A stretch of DNA of 64,000 nucleotides, taken from contig NZ_WEGH01000001.1 in assembly GCF_009604375.1 (NCBI RefSeq), positions 1,922,001 through 1,986,000 of the forward strand, in the 5' to 3' direction. The translations under genes and the position numbers were made by a program. A model generated the notes under the pieces. The model was not told the origin of the DNA. It saw nothing but the letters and a program-made list of their open reading frames with translations, and made no database searches. The DNA comes from Actinomadura macrotermitis. Lineage in GTDB: Bacteria; Actinomycetota; Actinomycetes; Streptosporangiales; Streptosporangiaceae. Within the stretch, counting starts at the first letter, position 1. Every line of letters begins with the position of its first letter. Shown piece by piece: positions 41,745 to 50,348 of this stretch.

Positions 41745-43642
41745 GAGCCGGTCGCCAGCAGCCTGCCGTCCGGGCTGAAGGCCAGGCTCGTGATGCCGCT
41801 GGTGTGGCCGGTGAGGGCCGGTCCGGACTGCTGGTAGTTCGCTGTGGTCAGCAGCCGGGCCGTTCCTCCGTCGGAGTAGGCGAGCAGTTTGCCGTCCGGG
41901 CTGAAGGCGACGGCCCGGCAGCGTCCCTGGCAGTGGATCGGCGTGCCGGCCGGCCGGTGGCCGGGCAGGTCCCACAGCCGCACCAGGTCACCGCCGGCGG
42001 CGGCGAGCGTGCGGCCGTCGGGGCTGAACGCCACGCCCTCGATCCAGCCGTTGTAGCCCCTGAGGTCCGCGTGCCGTTTCGCGGTGAGGTCCCATACCTC
42101 CACCACGCCCTTGGTGTTGTGGGTGTCCAGGTCCCGCTCCATGCCGGTGGTGCCGACGGCCAGCGTCCGGCCGTCCGGGGCGAAGGCCAGCGCGGTGACG
42201 TTGCCGGACCGCACCCGGCCCGCCTGGGTCGGCTTGCCCTTGCCGCCCAGCGGGAGGAGCTGGAGAAGGCCGGACACCTCCATGGCCAGGAGGTTCCCGT
42301 GAGGGGTGATCGCCATCGCCCCGACCGGGCCGTTGTCCAGGTTCAGGCCGGTGCTCTCCCCCTTTCCCGACATCGGGAAGATGCGCAGGTATCCGTCGTC
42401 GCCGCCGGTGAAGAGCGTGCTGCCGCCCGGCGAGACCACCAGCGAGTTCACGCCGTCGGGATGCCGGTCCGGCGCACCGCGCTGGGTGTGCGTGGCCACG
42501 TCCCACAGGCGGGCCGTCGCGTCGTCGGCCCCGGTGGCCAGCGTCTTGCCGTCCGGGCTGAACGCCACCGCCATGACCCAGGACGTGTGCCCGCGCAGCG
42601 TCCAGCTGGGCGGCGGGGGCGGCGCGGACGAGGCGGACGGGTGCGGTGCGGGCGGGCGCGCCGCCGTCCCCGGCCAGGGCGCCCAGATCAGGGAGCCGAG
42701 CAGCGCGGCGGCGGTCAGTGCCGCACCGGCGGCCAGGAGGCGGCCGCGCCGCGGTGTCCGGGCCGGGGGCGAGAGCAGGCCGGTGAGCTCGGCCTGCCGG
42801 TCGTCGATCAGCCGGTGGACGGCCGGCGGCCAGGGCCGGGCGGCCGGCGCGACCCCGCCGGCGAGATCCAGCAGCCGGTCCGGCGTGGGCCGGTCGCCGG
42901 GCGCCTTGGCCAGGCAGGCGGCCACCAGCGGGCGGAGCGCGACCGGCACGCCGCCGAGCTCCGGCTCGGCGTGGACCACGTTGTAGAGCGTCCGCATGGC
43001 GTTCGGGCCGTCGAACGGGCCGCGGCCGGTGCAGGCCAGCGTCAGCACCGACCCGAGCGCGAAGACGTCGCCCGCCGCCGTCGGCGGCCCGCCCTCGGCC
43101 TGCTCGGGCGACATGAACGCCGGCGTGCCGGTCGCGTCGCCGTCCGCCCCGGCGGCCGAGGCGATCCCGAAGTCGATGACCCGCGGGCCGTCGGCCGCCA
43201 GCAGCACGTTGCGCGGCGTGAGGTCGCGGTGCACCAGCCCCGCGCCGTGGATGTCGCGCAGCGCGGCGGCCAGCCCGGCCGCCAGCCGCCGCACCGCGGG
43301 CTCGGGCAGCGGCCCGGCGGCCCGCACCGCCTCGCTCAGCGACGGCGCCGGGACGTGGACCGAGGCGAGCCAGGGCACCGGCGCGTCCGGGTCGGCGTCG
43401 ATCACCGCCGCGGTGTAGGCGCCGGAGACCGACCCGGTCGCCGCCACCTCGGCGCGGAATCGGTCCCGGTGGCCGGGTGCGCCGAGGAGCCGCGCGTGGA
43501 CGAGCTTGACCGCGACGAGGCGGCCGTCCGGGCCCGCGCAGAGCAGGACCCGGCCCATCCCGCCGCGGCCGAGCTCGGCCAGCGTCCGGTACGGGCCTAT
43601 TCGAGGTGGGTCGGCGGGGTCCAGGGGGCGCATCGGGCTCAT
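41705..43642 (-). CDS. Ser/Thr protein kinase with C-terminal WD40 propeller (second of tandem pair)
   Basis: A 645-aa protein. Kinase domain ~15-270: LGRGGMGRVLL, VAVKLV, GLVHRDLTPRNVLL, VIDFGIA, GTPAFMSPEQA. In the catalytic loop the usual Lys of HRDLKPxN is Thr (HRDLTPRN). One transmembrane helix (LLAAGAALTAAALLGSLIWA) precedes a Pro-rich linker and about seven WD-type repeats such as VMAVAFSPDGKTLATGADD and ARLWDVATH. The ATG overlaps the stop of the upstream paralogous kinase in ATGA. The propeller should be extracytoplasmic and ligand-sensing. Confidence 0.92.
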   Translation of the reverse strand: MSPMRPLDPADPPRIGPYRTLAELGRGGMGRVLLCAGPDGRLVAVKLVHARLLGAPGHRDRFRAEVAATGSVSGAYTAAVIDADPDAPVPWLASVHVPAPSLSEAVRAAGPLPEPAVRRLAAGLAAALRDIHGAGLVHRDLTPRNVLLAADGPRVIDFGIASAAGADGDATGTPAFMSPEQAEGGPPTAAGDVFALGSVLTLACTGRGPFDGPNAMRTLYNVVHAEPELGGVPVALRPLVAACLAKAPGDRPTPDRLLDLAGGVAPAARPWPPAVHRLIDDRQAELTGLLSPPARTPRRGRLLAAGAALTAAALLGSLIWAPWPGTAARPPAPHPSASSAPPPPPSWTLRGHTSWVMAVAFSPDGKTLATGADDATARLWDVATHTQRGAPDRHPDGVNSLVVSPGGSTLFTGGDDGYLRIFPMSGKGESTGLNLDNGPVGAMAITPHGNLLAMEVSGLLQLLPLGGKGKPTQAGRVRSGNVTALAFAPDGRTLAVGTTGMERDLDTHNTKGVVEVWDLTAKRHADLRGYNGWIEGVAFSPDGRTLAAAGGDLVRLWDLPGHRPAGTPIHCQGRCRAVAFSPDGKLLAYSDGGTARLLTTANYQQSGPALTGHTSGITSLAFSPDGRLLATGSYDDTARIWQLGR

Positions 43643-45645
43643 GCCTTGGTGAGGGCGGCGAGATCCCAGAGCTGGATCGTCCGCTTGGTCACGGTGGCCA
43701 GCGTGCGGCCCCCGCTGTCGAAGGCGACGCCGGTGACCTCGCCGCCGAGGCCGACGGGCTTGCCGACCGGGCGCTGGGCGGCCACGTCCCACAGGTGCAC
43801 GGCGCCGCCGGTGCCGCCGCCGGCCAGGGTGCGGCCGTCCGGGCTGAAGGCGAGGAACTCCACCATCGTCGAGGAGTCGACGGTGAGCGGCGAGCCGACC
43901 GCGCGGCCGGTCGTCACGTCCCAGAGCCGGACGGTGGAGTCGTAGGCCGCCGACGCGAGCGTGCGGCCGTCCGGGCTGACCAGCACGGCGATGACGGCCC
44001 CGGTGTGGCCGAGCAGCGACGGCCCGGACTGGCGGCCGGAGGCGACGTCGTAGACCTTCACGGCGTTGTGGTCGGGGGTGACCAGGAGCCTGCCGTCGCC
44101 GGTGAAGGCCACCTTGGACCCGATGTTGGCGCCGCCGAGGTCGATCCGGCCGGCCGGCGCGCGGGTGTGGGCGTCCCAGATCTGGATCAGGTCCGTGCCG
44201 GCGCCGCCCAGCAGCCGGCCGTCGGGGCTGTAGCCGACGGCGTGCGCGGGGCCCGGGGCGTTCACGTTCCTGGTGATCGGGACCGTCAGGGCGGCGGTCT
44301 GGCGGCGGGTCTTGACGTCCCAGAGCTTGACGCCGTCGCCCGCGGTGGCCAGCGTGCCGCCGGTCTGGTCGAAGGCGATGCCGGCGATCCGGGCCCGGTA
44401 GCCGGTGCCGCCCTTGATCGGGTCTCCGGAGGGCTGCCGCGCGGCGACGTCGAACAGCCGCACCGTCTCGTCGCCGCCGATCGCCGCCAGCAGGCCGCCG
44501 TCGGGGCTGAAGCGCAGGTCGCTGAGGGGGACGTCGCTGGCCAGGGTGGCCAGCGGGCGCATCGCCGGCTTGGCGGGGGCGGACTTGTGGGCCTTGGCCT
44601 CGCCGCCGGATGTGGCCCAGGCCGCGGCGCCCGCGACCGCCGCCACGCCCAGGGCCGCCCCGCCCGCCGCCAGGAAGCGGCGGCGGCTCGGGCCGGCGGG
44701 CGGGGCCTGCCCCACCGCGGTGGGGGCCACGGGATACGGCATGCCGGGCGGCGGGGCGCCGTGCAGCAGCCGGTCGACCTCGCCCTGCTGGGCGGCGATC
44801 ATGGCGTGCACCGCCGGCGGCCACGGGCGGGCGGCCGGCACCACGCCGCCGATCCGGTCCAGCAACTGCCCGGGTGTCGGCCGGGCCGCCGGGTCCTTGG
44901 CCAGGCATGCTCGCGCCAGCTCCCGGACCGGCTCCGGCAGCCCGCCGAGCTCGGGAGCGGCGGTGAGCACGTTGTGCAGGATCACCGGCGTGCTGCCCAC
45001 CGCGAACGGGCCGTGCCCGGTGCAGGCGTACACCAGCACCGAGCCGAGCGAGAACACGTCACTGGCCGGGCCCGGCCGCTCGCCGCGCGCCTGCTCGGGC
45101 GACATGTAGCCGGCGGTGCCGACCAGGGCCCCGGTCCGGGTGACCTGGGTGCCGTCGCCCTCGGCGGCCCGGGCGATGCCGAAGTCGATGACGCGCAGGC
45201 CGTCGTCCGTGAGCAGCACGTTCGAGGGCTTGAGGTCGCGGTGCACCAGCCCGGAGCGGTGCACCTCCACCAGCGCGGCGGCCAGCCCCGCGGCGAGCCG
45301 CAGCGCCGCCTCGGCGCCCAGCGCGCCCGCCCGCGCGACGGCGGTGTGCAGCGCGGGGCCGGGCACGTACACCGAGGCCAGCCAGGGGGTCGGCGCCTCC
45401 GGATCGGCGTCGATCACCGCCGCGGTGTAGGCCCCGGCGACCTGCCGCGACGCCCGGACCTCGCGGCGGAACCGGGCGCGGAAGCCGTCGTCGTCGACGT
45501 AGTGCTCGGCCACGAGCTTGACCGCGACCAGCCGCCCGTCCGGGCCGCTGCCCAGCAGCACCCGGCCCATCCCGCCCCGGCCGAGCTCGGCGAGCGTCCG
45601 GTAGGGCCCGACCTGCCGTGGGTCGGACGCGCCCAAAGGCCTCAA
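43639..45645 (-). CDS. Ser/Thr protein kinase with C-terminal WD40 propeller (first of tandem pair)
   Basis: A 668-aa protein. No ATG or GTG fits; the TTG at 45643-45645 lies 7 bp after GAGGAGG and starts LRPLGASDPRQVGPYRTLAE, parallel to the paralogue's MRPLDPADPPRIGPYR. The kinase has GRGGMGRVLLG, VAVKLV, a canonical HRDLKPSNVLL, DFGIA and GTAGYMSPEQ. A hydrophobic helix with an RRRFLAAGGAALG start (twin-Arg-like) crosses the membrane, then WD repeats follow (LRFSPDGGLLAAIGGDETVR and others). Likely a membrane sensor kinase formed by tandem duplication with its neighbour. Confidence 0.92.
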   Translation of the reverse strand: MRPLGASDPRQVGPYRTLAELGRGGMGRVLLGSGPDGRLVAVKLVAEHYVDDDGFRARFRREVRASRQVAGAYTAAVIDADPEAPTPWLASVYVPGPALHTAVARAGALGAEAALRLAAGLAAALVEVHRSGLVHRDLKPSNVLLTDDGLRVIDFGIARAAEGDGTQVTRTGALVGTAGYMSPEQARGERPGPASDVFSLGSVLVYACTGHGPFAVGSTPVILHNVLTAAPELGGLPEPVRELARACLAKDPAARPTPGQLLDRIGGVVPAARPWPPAVHAMIAAQQGEVDRLLHGAPPPGMPYPVAPTAVGQAPPAGPSRRRFLAAGGAALGVAAVAGAAAWATSGGEAKAHKSAPAKPAMRPLATLASDVPLSDLRFSPDGGLLAAIGGDETVRLFDVAARQPSGDPIKGGTGYRARIAGIAFDQTGGTLATAGDGVKLWDVKTRRQTAALTVPITRNVNAPGPAHAVGYSPDGRLLGGAGTDLIQIWDAHTRAPAGRIDLGGANIGSKVAFTGDGRLLVTPDHNAVKVYDVASGRQSGPSLLGHTGAVIAVLVSPDGRTLASAAYDSTVRLWDVTTGRAVGSPLTVDSSTMVEFLAFSPDGRTLAGGGTGGAVHLWDVAAQRPVGKPVGLGGEVTGVAFDSGGRTLATVTKRTIQLWDLAALTKA

Positions 45646-45783
45646 ACCACACCCTCCTCGCAAAAGGACACGCTTGTCTGCCGCATCAGAAGGACAAGAT
45701 TGTCTTACTGGGAGGGGTGCGGCAACAGCCCGATCCGGCTGCGCGTTCCGCGGACTGTCGGAGGCCTGTGGGAGGGTGCAGGA

Positions 45784-46176
45784 GTGACGTTGGACGACCT
45801 CGTCCGGCTGCGCCGGGCCCGTGACCTGATCGACCGCGAGTACGCCGAACCACTCGACGTCCCCGCGCTCGCGCGCGCCGCCCTCATGTCGCCCGGCCAC
45901 TTCTCCCGCAGCTTCCGCGCCGCCTTCGGGGAGACCCCCTACAGCTACCTGATGACGCGCCGGATCGAGCGGGCCAAGGCGCTGCTGCGGCGCGGCGACC
46001 TGTCGGTGACGGAGGTCTGCTTCGCGGTCGGCTGCACCTCGCTCGGGTCGTTCAGCACCCGGTTCACCGAACTGGTCGGCGAGAGCCCGAGCGCGTACCG
46101 GGCGCGCCGCCACGACGAGGGCGCCGCCATCCCCGCCTGCATCGCCAAGCTCCGCACCCGCCCGGTCCGGGCGTAG
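45784..46176 (+). CDS. AraC-family regulator, HTH domain only
   Basis: A 130-aa protein consisting almost wholly of the AraC double HTH: IDREYAEPLDVPALARAALM, PGHFSRSFRAAFGETPYSYL and SVTEVCFAVGCTSLGSFSTR. The GTG start follows GGAGGG at 7 bp. The usual ligand-binding domain is absent, so activity may depend on expression level. It is followed by a VOC gene 10 bp downstream, a frequent pair in actinomycetes, and is divergent from the kinase tandem. Confidence 0.92.
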   Translation: MTLDDLVRLRRARDLIDREYAEPLDVPALARAALMSPGHFSRSFRAAFGETPYSYLMTRRIERAKALLRRGDLSVTEVCFAVGCTSLGSFSTRFTELVGESPSAYRARRHDEGAAIPACIAKLRTRPVRA

Positions 46177-46186
46177 CGTGAGCGGT

Positions 46187-46603
46187 ATGGCCATCAGCTT
46201 CGCGCAGTGCTTCCTCGCCGTCGACGACCATGACAAGGCGCTCGCCTTCTACCGGGACGCCCTCGGCCTGGAGGTGCGCAACGACGTCGAGTTCGAGGGG
46301 ATGCGCTGGGTGGCCGTCGGCGCGCCGTCGCAGCCCGACGTGGAGATCGTCCTGGAGCCGCCCGGCGCCGGCCCGGGCGCCTCGCCCGCCGACCGGCGGG
46401 CCATGGCGGAACTGCTGGCCAAGGGCCTGCTGCACGGCGTCAACTTCTGGACCGACGACTGCGACGCCGACTTCGAGCGGGTCCGCGCCCGGGGCGGCGA
46501 GGTGCTGCAGGAGCCGGTCGACCAGCCCTACGGTGTCCGCGACTGCGCCTTCCGCGACCCGTCGGGCAACATGGTGCGCTTCGTCCAGCCGCGCGGGCGG
46601 TGA
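46187..46603 (+). CDS. VOC-superfamily (glyoxalase-like) protein
   Basis: A 138-aa protein beginning MAISFAQCFLAVDDHDKALA, with DALGLEVRNDVEF and a C-terminal FRDPSGNMVRFVQP, typical of the VOC fold. A GTG three codons upstream is also in frame. The conserved FYxxxLG arrangement is intact (AFYRDALGL). It is probably a dimeric metal-dependent lyase, dioxygenase or resistance protein; the substrate is unknown. Co-transcribed with the AraC-type gene. Confidence 0.9.
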   Translation: MAISFAQCFLAVDDHDKALAFYRDALGLEVRNDVEFEGMRWVAVGAPSQPDVEIVLEPPGAGPGASPADRRAMAELLAKGLLHGVNFWTDDCDADFERVRARGGEVLQEPVDQPYGVRDCAFRDPSGNMVRFVQPRGR

Positions 46604-46672
46604 GCCGCGGGCCGTCGCCGGGCACCGTCAGGGTGGCCGAGCCGGGGCGCCGGCCGCCGACCGGGCGCGGTG

Positions 46673-47143
46673 TCAGCGCGGGTTCTCGTCCTTGCACTTG
46701 ATCGTTCCGGACACGTGGACGACGTACCGCTTCTTGTCGATGTCGGTCCAGGTCATGTCGCTGTCCAGCGTGCCCTTGCGGTTCTTGGTGTCGAGGCGGA
46801 CGCCCTGCATGCCGGTGTAGGTGCGGCCGCCGGTCTCCAGTTCCACGCGGACGGGATCCGTTTTCTTGTTCTGGAGCACCTGCAGCTTCGTCACCGGCTT
46901 GCCGGCGGCCCATTCCGTGGTGACCAGCTCGATGCCGCCGCGCTGGACGTAGCCCTCCTTGGTCCAGCAGTTCTGCTCCGCCTTGGTGATCGTCCGCTGC
47001 ACCGCGCCGGTGAGCCTCAGATCCGCCGGGTAGATCTTCGTGCCGACGGGGGCGCCCTCGTGGGAGGTGGTGGAGCACGCCGCCATCGTGACCGCCGCGC
47101 CGGCCAGGAGCACCAGGCCCGGCCGGGCCCATCGCGTTTCCAT
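46673..47143 (-). CDS. Lipoprotein of unknown function
   Basis: A 156-aa protein. The ATG at 47143 gives a short basic N-region, a hydrophobic stretch and the lipobox MAACS (Cys ~23), so it should be anchored outside the membrane. The mature part has LRLTGAVQRTITKAEQNCW, a central beta-rich portion and a C-terminal YVVHVSGTIKCKD; the two Cys could form a disulfide. An open frame continues upstream but lacks signal-peptide character. Convergent with the VOC gene. Confidence 0.8.
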   Translation of the reverse strand: METRWARPGLVLLAGAAVTMAACSTTSHEGAPVGTKIYPADLRLTGAVQRTITKAEQNCWTKEGYVQRGGIELVTTEWAAGKPVTKLQVLQNKKTDPVRVELETGGRTYTGMQGVRLDTKNRKGTLDSDMTWTDIDKKRYVVHVSGTIKCKDENPR

Positions 47144-47184
47144 GCCCGGTGAGACAGCCGTGCGCCCGGCGCGGTTCGAAAGGA

Positions 47185-47346
47185 TCATGCGGTTCCGGGG
47201 CGCCGGGCCGTTCGGCCGGCGGCCCGGGTCGTCCGGCCGTCGCTGACCAGCGCGAAATGCGCGCCGTGCACCTTCTCCTCGGCCACCCAGCTGCCGCCGG
47301 GGAGGGGGCCGTCGCCGAACCGCTGCGGGATCTTCGGGTACCACAC
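47185..47346 (-). pseudogene. 5' fragment of an RNA-ligase-like gene
   Basis: A GTG at 47346 opens VWYPKIPQRFGDGPLPGG and then SWVAEEKVHGAHFALVSDG before a stop after 53 codons. The E(E)KVHGAxF segment is the nucleotidyl-lysine motif I of RNA/DNA-ligase-fold proteins, which normally run 200-350 aa. Everything after motif I is missing, and the last ~15 residues look like random GC-rich read-through. It is a truncated gene. Confidence 0.6.
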
Positions 47347-47454
47347 GGGGCCAGCCTCGTCGGCGCGCCCTCGGCGGGACAACCCCTTGCCAGGGCCGTG
47401 ATTCATGCCACCAACTACTGGCATAATCACAGCGACCACTGGCACTATCAGTCT

Positions 47455-49260
47455 ATGATCATCTTCGTCTGCGGGCTGGTCGCCTGCGGCATGGCGGCGG
47501 GGGCGCTCCGGCTCCGCCGGCGGCTGGCGGCCCTCACCGTCCTGACCACCCCGCAGGACGGTCCGCCCCCGGCCGGCGACGACTACACGCTGATCCTCGC
47601 CGCCGGCGTGCGGGTCCCCGGGCCCGTCCGGGACGCCGCCGCCGCGCACGCCCGCGCGCACGGCCTGGCCGTCCTGGACCTGGTCCCCGCCGACCTGCGG
47701 ACCGAGGAGGCCCTCGACCTGGCCCGCGCCGTGGACCCCCGCGCCTACCGGCGGCAGCGCACCGGCCTCGGGCGCGGCGCGGGCCACGCGCTGCTCGTCC
47801 ACCGCGACGTCCGGCGCCGCCTCGACCTGCCCGCGACCACCGGCCTCGGCCCGGGCGAGTTCGCCGAGGCGACGGTCCGCGCCCGCCAGTACACCGCGCG
47901 GGCCGACCTCGCGGTGGCCGGCGTCCCGGCACGGCGCGACCTCACCGGCCGCCGCACCTGGCTCACCGCCTCCAGCCTGATGGTGCCGCCGGAGCTCACC
48001 GTCCCGAAGACGATCACGGTCTCGGTCGCCGGGTACGCGCTGGTGGCCCTCTGCCTGGTGCTCGACCCGCTCTGGGGCCTGCTGCCCCTGGCCGCCTACA
48101 GCGCCGCGCCCCGCGTCGCCACGGCGAAGATCAGGCCCTACGACCGGCACCGCGCCGCGTGGCTGCGCGCGCTGGACACCCCGCTGACCTGGTGGCGGAC
48201 GCTGCGCGCCCCGCGCACCTCATGGGAGCGGCACCGCGACGAGCTCAGGCGCAAGTCGCGGCGCTGGCACCTGGACCGGATGAACGGCGACCTCTTCGAG
48301 GAGCGCCGCGAGACCTGCCCGTGGTGCGGCTCGAGCGACCTGCGCAGGCACCTGGTCACCCGCGACACGGTGATGGCCAAGCCCGGCCGGTTCGTCCTGG
48401 AGCGGTGCGGGGGCTGCGGCCACGTCTTCCAGAACCCCCGCCTGAACCCGCAGGGCCTCGCCTTCTACTACAAGGACGTCTACGACGGCCTGGCCGCCGG
48501 CGGCACCGAGCACATCTTCAGCGCCCAGACCCGCTGGTACCGGGACCGCGCCGAGCTCGTCCAGCGCCACTGCGAGCCGCGGACCTGGCTGGACGTCGGC
48601 GCCGGGCACGGCCACTTCTGCGCGACCGCCGCCGAGGTGCTGCCCCGCACCCGCTTCGACGGGCTCGACCTGTCGGCGGGCATCGAGGAGGCCGCCCGGC
48701 GCGGCTGGGTGCGGCGCGCCGTCCGCGGCGAGTTCCAGGCGATCGCCGCGGACGTGGCGGGCGGCTACGACGTCGTCTCGATGAACCACTACCTGGAGCA
48801 CACCGCCGACCCCCTCGGCGAACTGGACGCGGCCGTCACCGCGCTCGCCCCCGGCGGCCACCTGCTGATCGAGCTGCCCGACCCCGAGTGCGCGCTCGGC
48901 CGCCTGCTGCGCGGGTTCTGGATCGCCTGGCTGCCGCCGCAGCACCTCAGCATGATCCCGATGGGCAACCTCACCGAGGCCCTGCGGCGGCGCGGCCTGG
49001 AGATCGTCGAGGCCGGGCGGCGCGGCGTCCGCGACGAGCCGGACCTCACCACCGGCGCGGTGCTGCTCGCCAACGCCCTCGGCCCGGACCCGCGCCGCCC
49101 GTGGGCCACCGCCCGCCCCGGCCCGGCGGCCGCCCGCCGCGCCCTCGCCTATGCCGCGGTCGCCCCGCTGCTGGTCCTGGCCGTCCTGGCGGACCTGCTG
49201 CGCCCGAACACCAGCAACGCCTACCGCGTCCTGGCGAAACTCCCGGACGACCCGGCGTAG
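47455..49260 (+). CDS. Membrane-anchored class I SAM methyltransferase with zinc ribbon
   Basis: A 601-aa protein. A hydrophobic N-terminus (IIFVCGLVACGMAAGALRL) and a second pair of helices near residues 185-220 (VSVAGYALVALCLVLDPLWG) flank an alpha/beta domain of about 120 residues. A zinc ribbon follows (ETCPWCGSSD ... ERCGGCGHVFQNPRL), then a methyltransferase domain with WLDVGAGHGHF and SMNHYLEHTADPL. Another helix lies near the C-terminus. Zinc ribbon plus methyltransferase resembles sugar C-methyltransferases and polysaccharide-modifying enzymes, so a cell-envelope glycan is a plausible substrate. No clear ribosome site; CATAAT upstream could be a -10. Confidence 0.8.
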   Translation: MIIFVCGLVACGMAAGALRLRRRLAALTVLTTPQDGPPPAGDDYTLILAAGVRVPGPVRDAAAAHARAHGLAVLDLVPADLRTEEALDLARAVDPRAYRRQRTGLGRGAGHALLVHRDVRRRLDLPATTGLGPGEFAEATVRARQYTARADLAVAGVPARRDLTGRRTWLTASSLMVPPELTVPKTITVSVAGYALVALCLVLDPLWGLLPLAAYSAAPRVATAKIRPYDRHRAAWLRALDTPLTWWRTLRAPRTSWERHRDELRRKSRRWHLDRMNGDLFEERRETCPWCGSSDLRRHLVTRDTVMAKPGRFVLERCGGCGHVFQNPRLNPQGLAFYYKDVYDGLAAGGTEHIFSAQTRWYRDRAELVQRHCEPRTWLDVGAGHGHFCATAAEVLPRTRFDGLDLSAGIEEAARRGWVRRAVRGEFQAIAADVAGGYDVVSMNHYLEHTADPLGELDAAVTALAPGGHLLIELPDPECALGRLLRGFWIAWLPPQHLSMIPMGNLTEALRRRGLEIVEAGRRGVRDEPDLTTGAVLLANALGPDPRRPWATARPGPAAARRALAYAAVAPLLVLAVLADLLRPNTSNAYRVLAKLPDDPA

Positions 49261-49294
49261 CCGGCTCTGACGACGAGTTCGGCTCGAGCCCCGC

Positions 49295-49618
49295 CTACCT
49301 CGCCCGAGCCTCCTCCTGGTCGCGGGCCAGGAGGCGGTGCAGGATCTGCTCCAGCAGGTCCTGCCGGCGGCGGGCCGCGCTCCAGTAGAAGCAGGCGAGC
49401 GCGGCGAAGAAGGCCGCGCCCGCCAGGACGCCCAAGGCCACGCCCCGCAGGAGGACGGCCGGGTCGATGGTCGTCTGGGTCCGGTCGAGCCTCACCAGGG
49501 ACTCCACGACAGGCGTGACGCTGATCGAGGCGAAGGCCTGCTGCATCGCGACGGCGGCCAGCACCGCCGCGGCGGCCAGCAGGCCCCACCCCAGGGCGGC
49601 CCAGCGTTTCGGGGACAT
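49295..49618 (-). CDS. Small membrane protein with two helices
   Basis: A 107-aa protein: helix 1 (WGLLAAAAVLAAVAMQQAF), an external loop, helix 2 (GVLAGAAFFAALACFYWSA), then a charged, probably coiled C-terminal tail (RRRQDLLEQILHRLLARDQE). No family recognised. The coding pattern is good and the start ATG is preceded by GGTC-rich sequence without strong Shine-Dalgarno. It is convergent with the methyltransferase gene and 45 bp from the next minus-strand gene. Confidence 0.6.
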   Translation of the reverse strand: MSPKRWAALGWGLLAAAAVLAAVAMQQAFASISVTPVVESLVRLDRTQTTIDPAVLLRGVALGVLAGAAFFAALACFYWSAARRRQDLLEQILHRLLARDQEEARAR

Positions 49619-49663
49619 GGACCGATCATGCTTCCCCGCGCGGCCGGAAGGAACCCCGGCCGG

Positions 49664-50167
49664 TCAGCCCAGGGTGAGGCGGATGGAGCCGATGTCGGCG
49701 CGCTGCACGGTGACCTTGCCCCGGTGGGACACCTCGATCTGGTAGAAGGGCAGGTCGGGGACGCCGGTGATGGTCAGCGGCCAGGAGCAGGTGGTGCCGG
49801 CGTCCACGCCCGCGCCCAGGTTCCCGACGGCGATGACCTTGCTGGACGGGTCGTAGACGGTGACCGCCGTCCCCTCGGCCATGTCGTCGAAGCCGCCGAT
49901 CCCCACGCAGCCGTCCACGGGGACACGCACCCAGTTCTCGCCGGTGGGCTCGCTGTACTCGGGCATGGTGACGGTGCCCCGCAGCGACACCTTCGCGGCG
50001 AACGGCCGGACGCCGAGGCCGGCGCCGATGTCGTAGCCGTTGGCGAGGGTGATGATCGCGGCCGAGAGGGCGACGACGGTCGCCACCGCGATCACGATGG
50101 CGGTGCGGACGCCGATGCTCCGCCGGCCCGGAGCCGGAGGCTGCGCAGGGGCTTCGTTGTCGCTCAT
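49664..50167 (-). CDS. Membrane-anchored exported protein
   Basis: A 167-aa protein: a Pro-rich cytoplasmic start, one transmembrane helix (TAIVIAVATVVALSAAIITL, about 23-42), then an exported beta-rich domain with two Cys (VDGCVGIG, TTCSWPL) likely to form a disulfide. DLPFYQIEVSHRGKVTVQRA near the end recalls small actinomycete sensor or immunity-like membrane proteins. No function assigned. It faces away from the ECF sigma gene at 50349. Confidence 0.7.
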   Translation of the reverse strand: MSDNEAPAQPPAPGRRSIGVRTAIVIAVATVVALSAAIITLANGYDIGAGLGVRPFAAKVSLRGTVTMPEYSEPTGENWVRVPVDGCVGIGGFDDMAEGTAVTVYDPSSKVIAVGNLGAGVDAGTTCSWPLTITGVPDLPFYQIEVSHRGKVTVQRADIGSIRLTLG

Positions 50168-50348
50168 AGAGCATCACCGGCGCGGTGGTGACGACGCATG
50201 GGTACTCACGGCATTTTACCGCTCGGGCCGCGCCGGAAAAAGGCATCGTCCCTGGTAGCGGGCCTGGCGGCCGTCCATGCGCGAAAGCACCACAACGTTT
50301 CGCGGGGGGACGTGCGTTTCTGTAGTGAGACGGCGGAGCGGAGACTGC

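Noticed and set aside
40253..43945. A 1230-codon plus-strand frame opposite the kinases
   Set aside because: Low-complexity Arg/Gly/Ala/Pro composition; it is the antisense shadow of the WD40 kinase and partly of the MFS gene.
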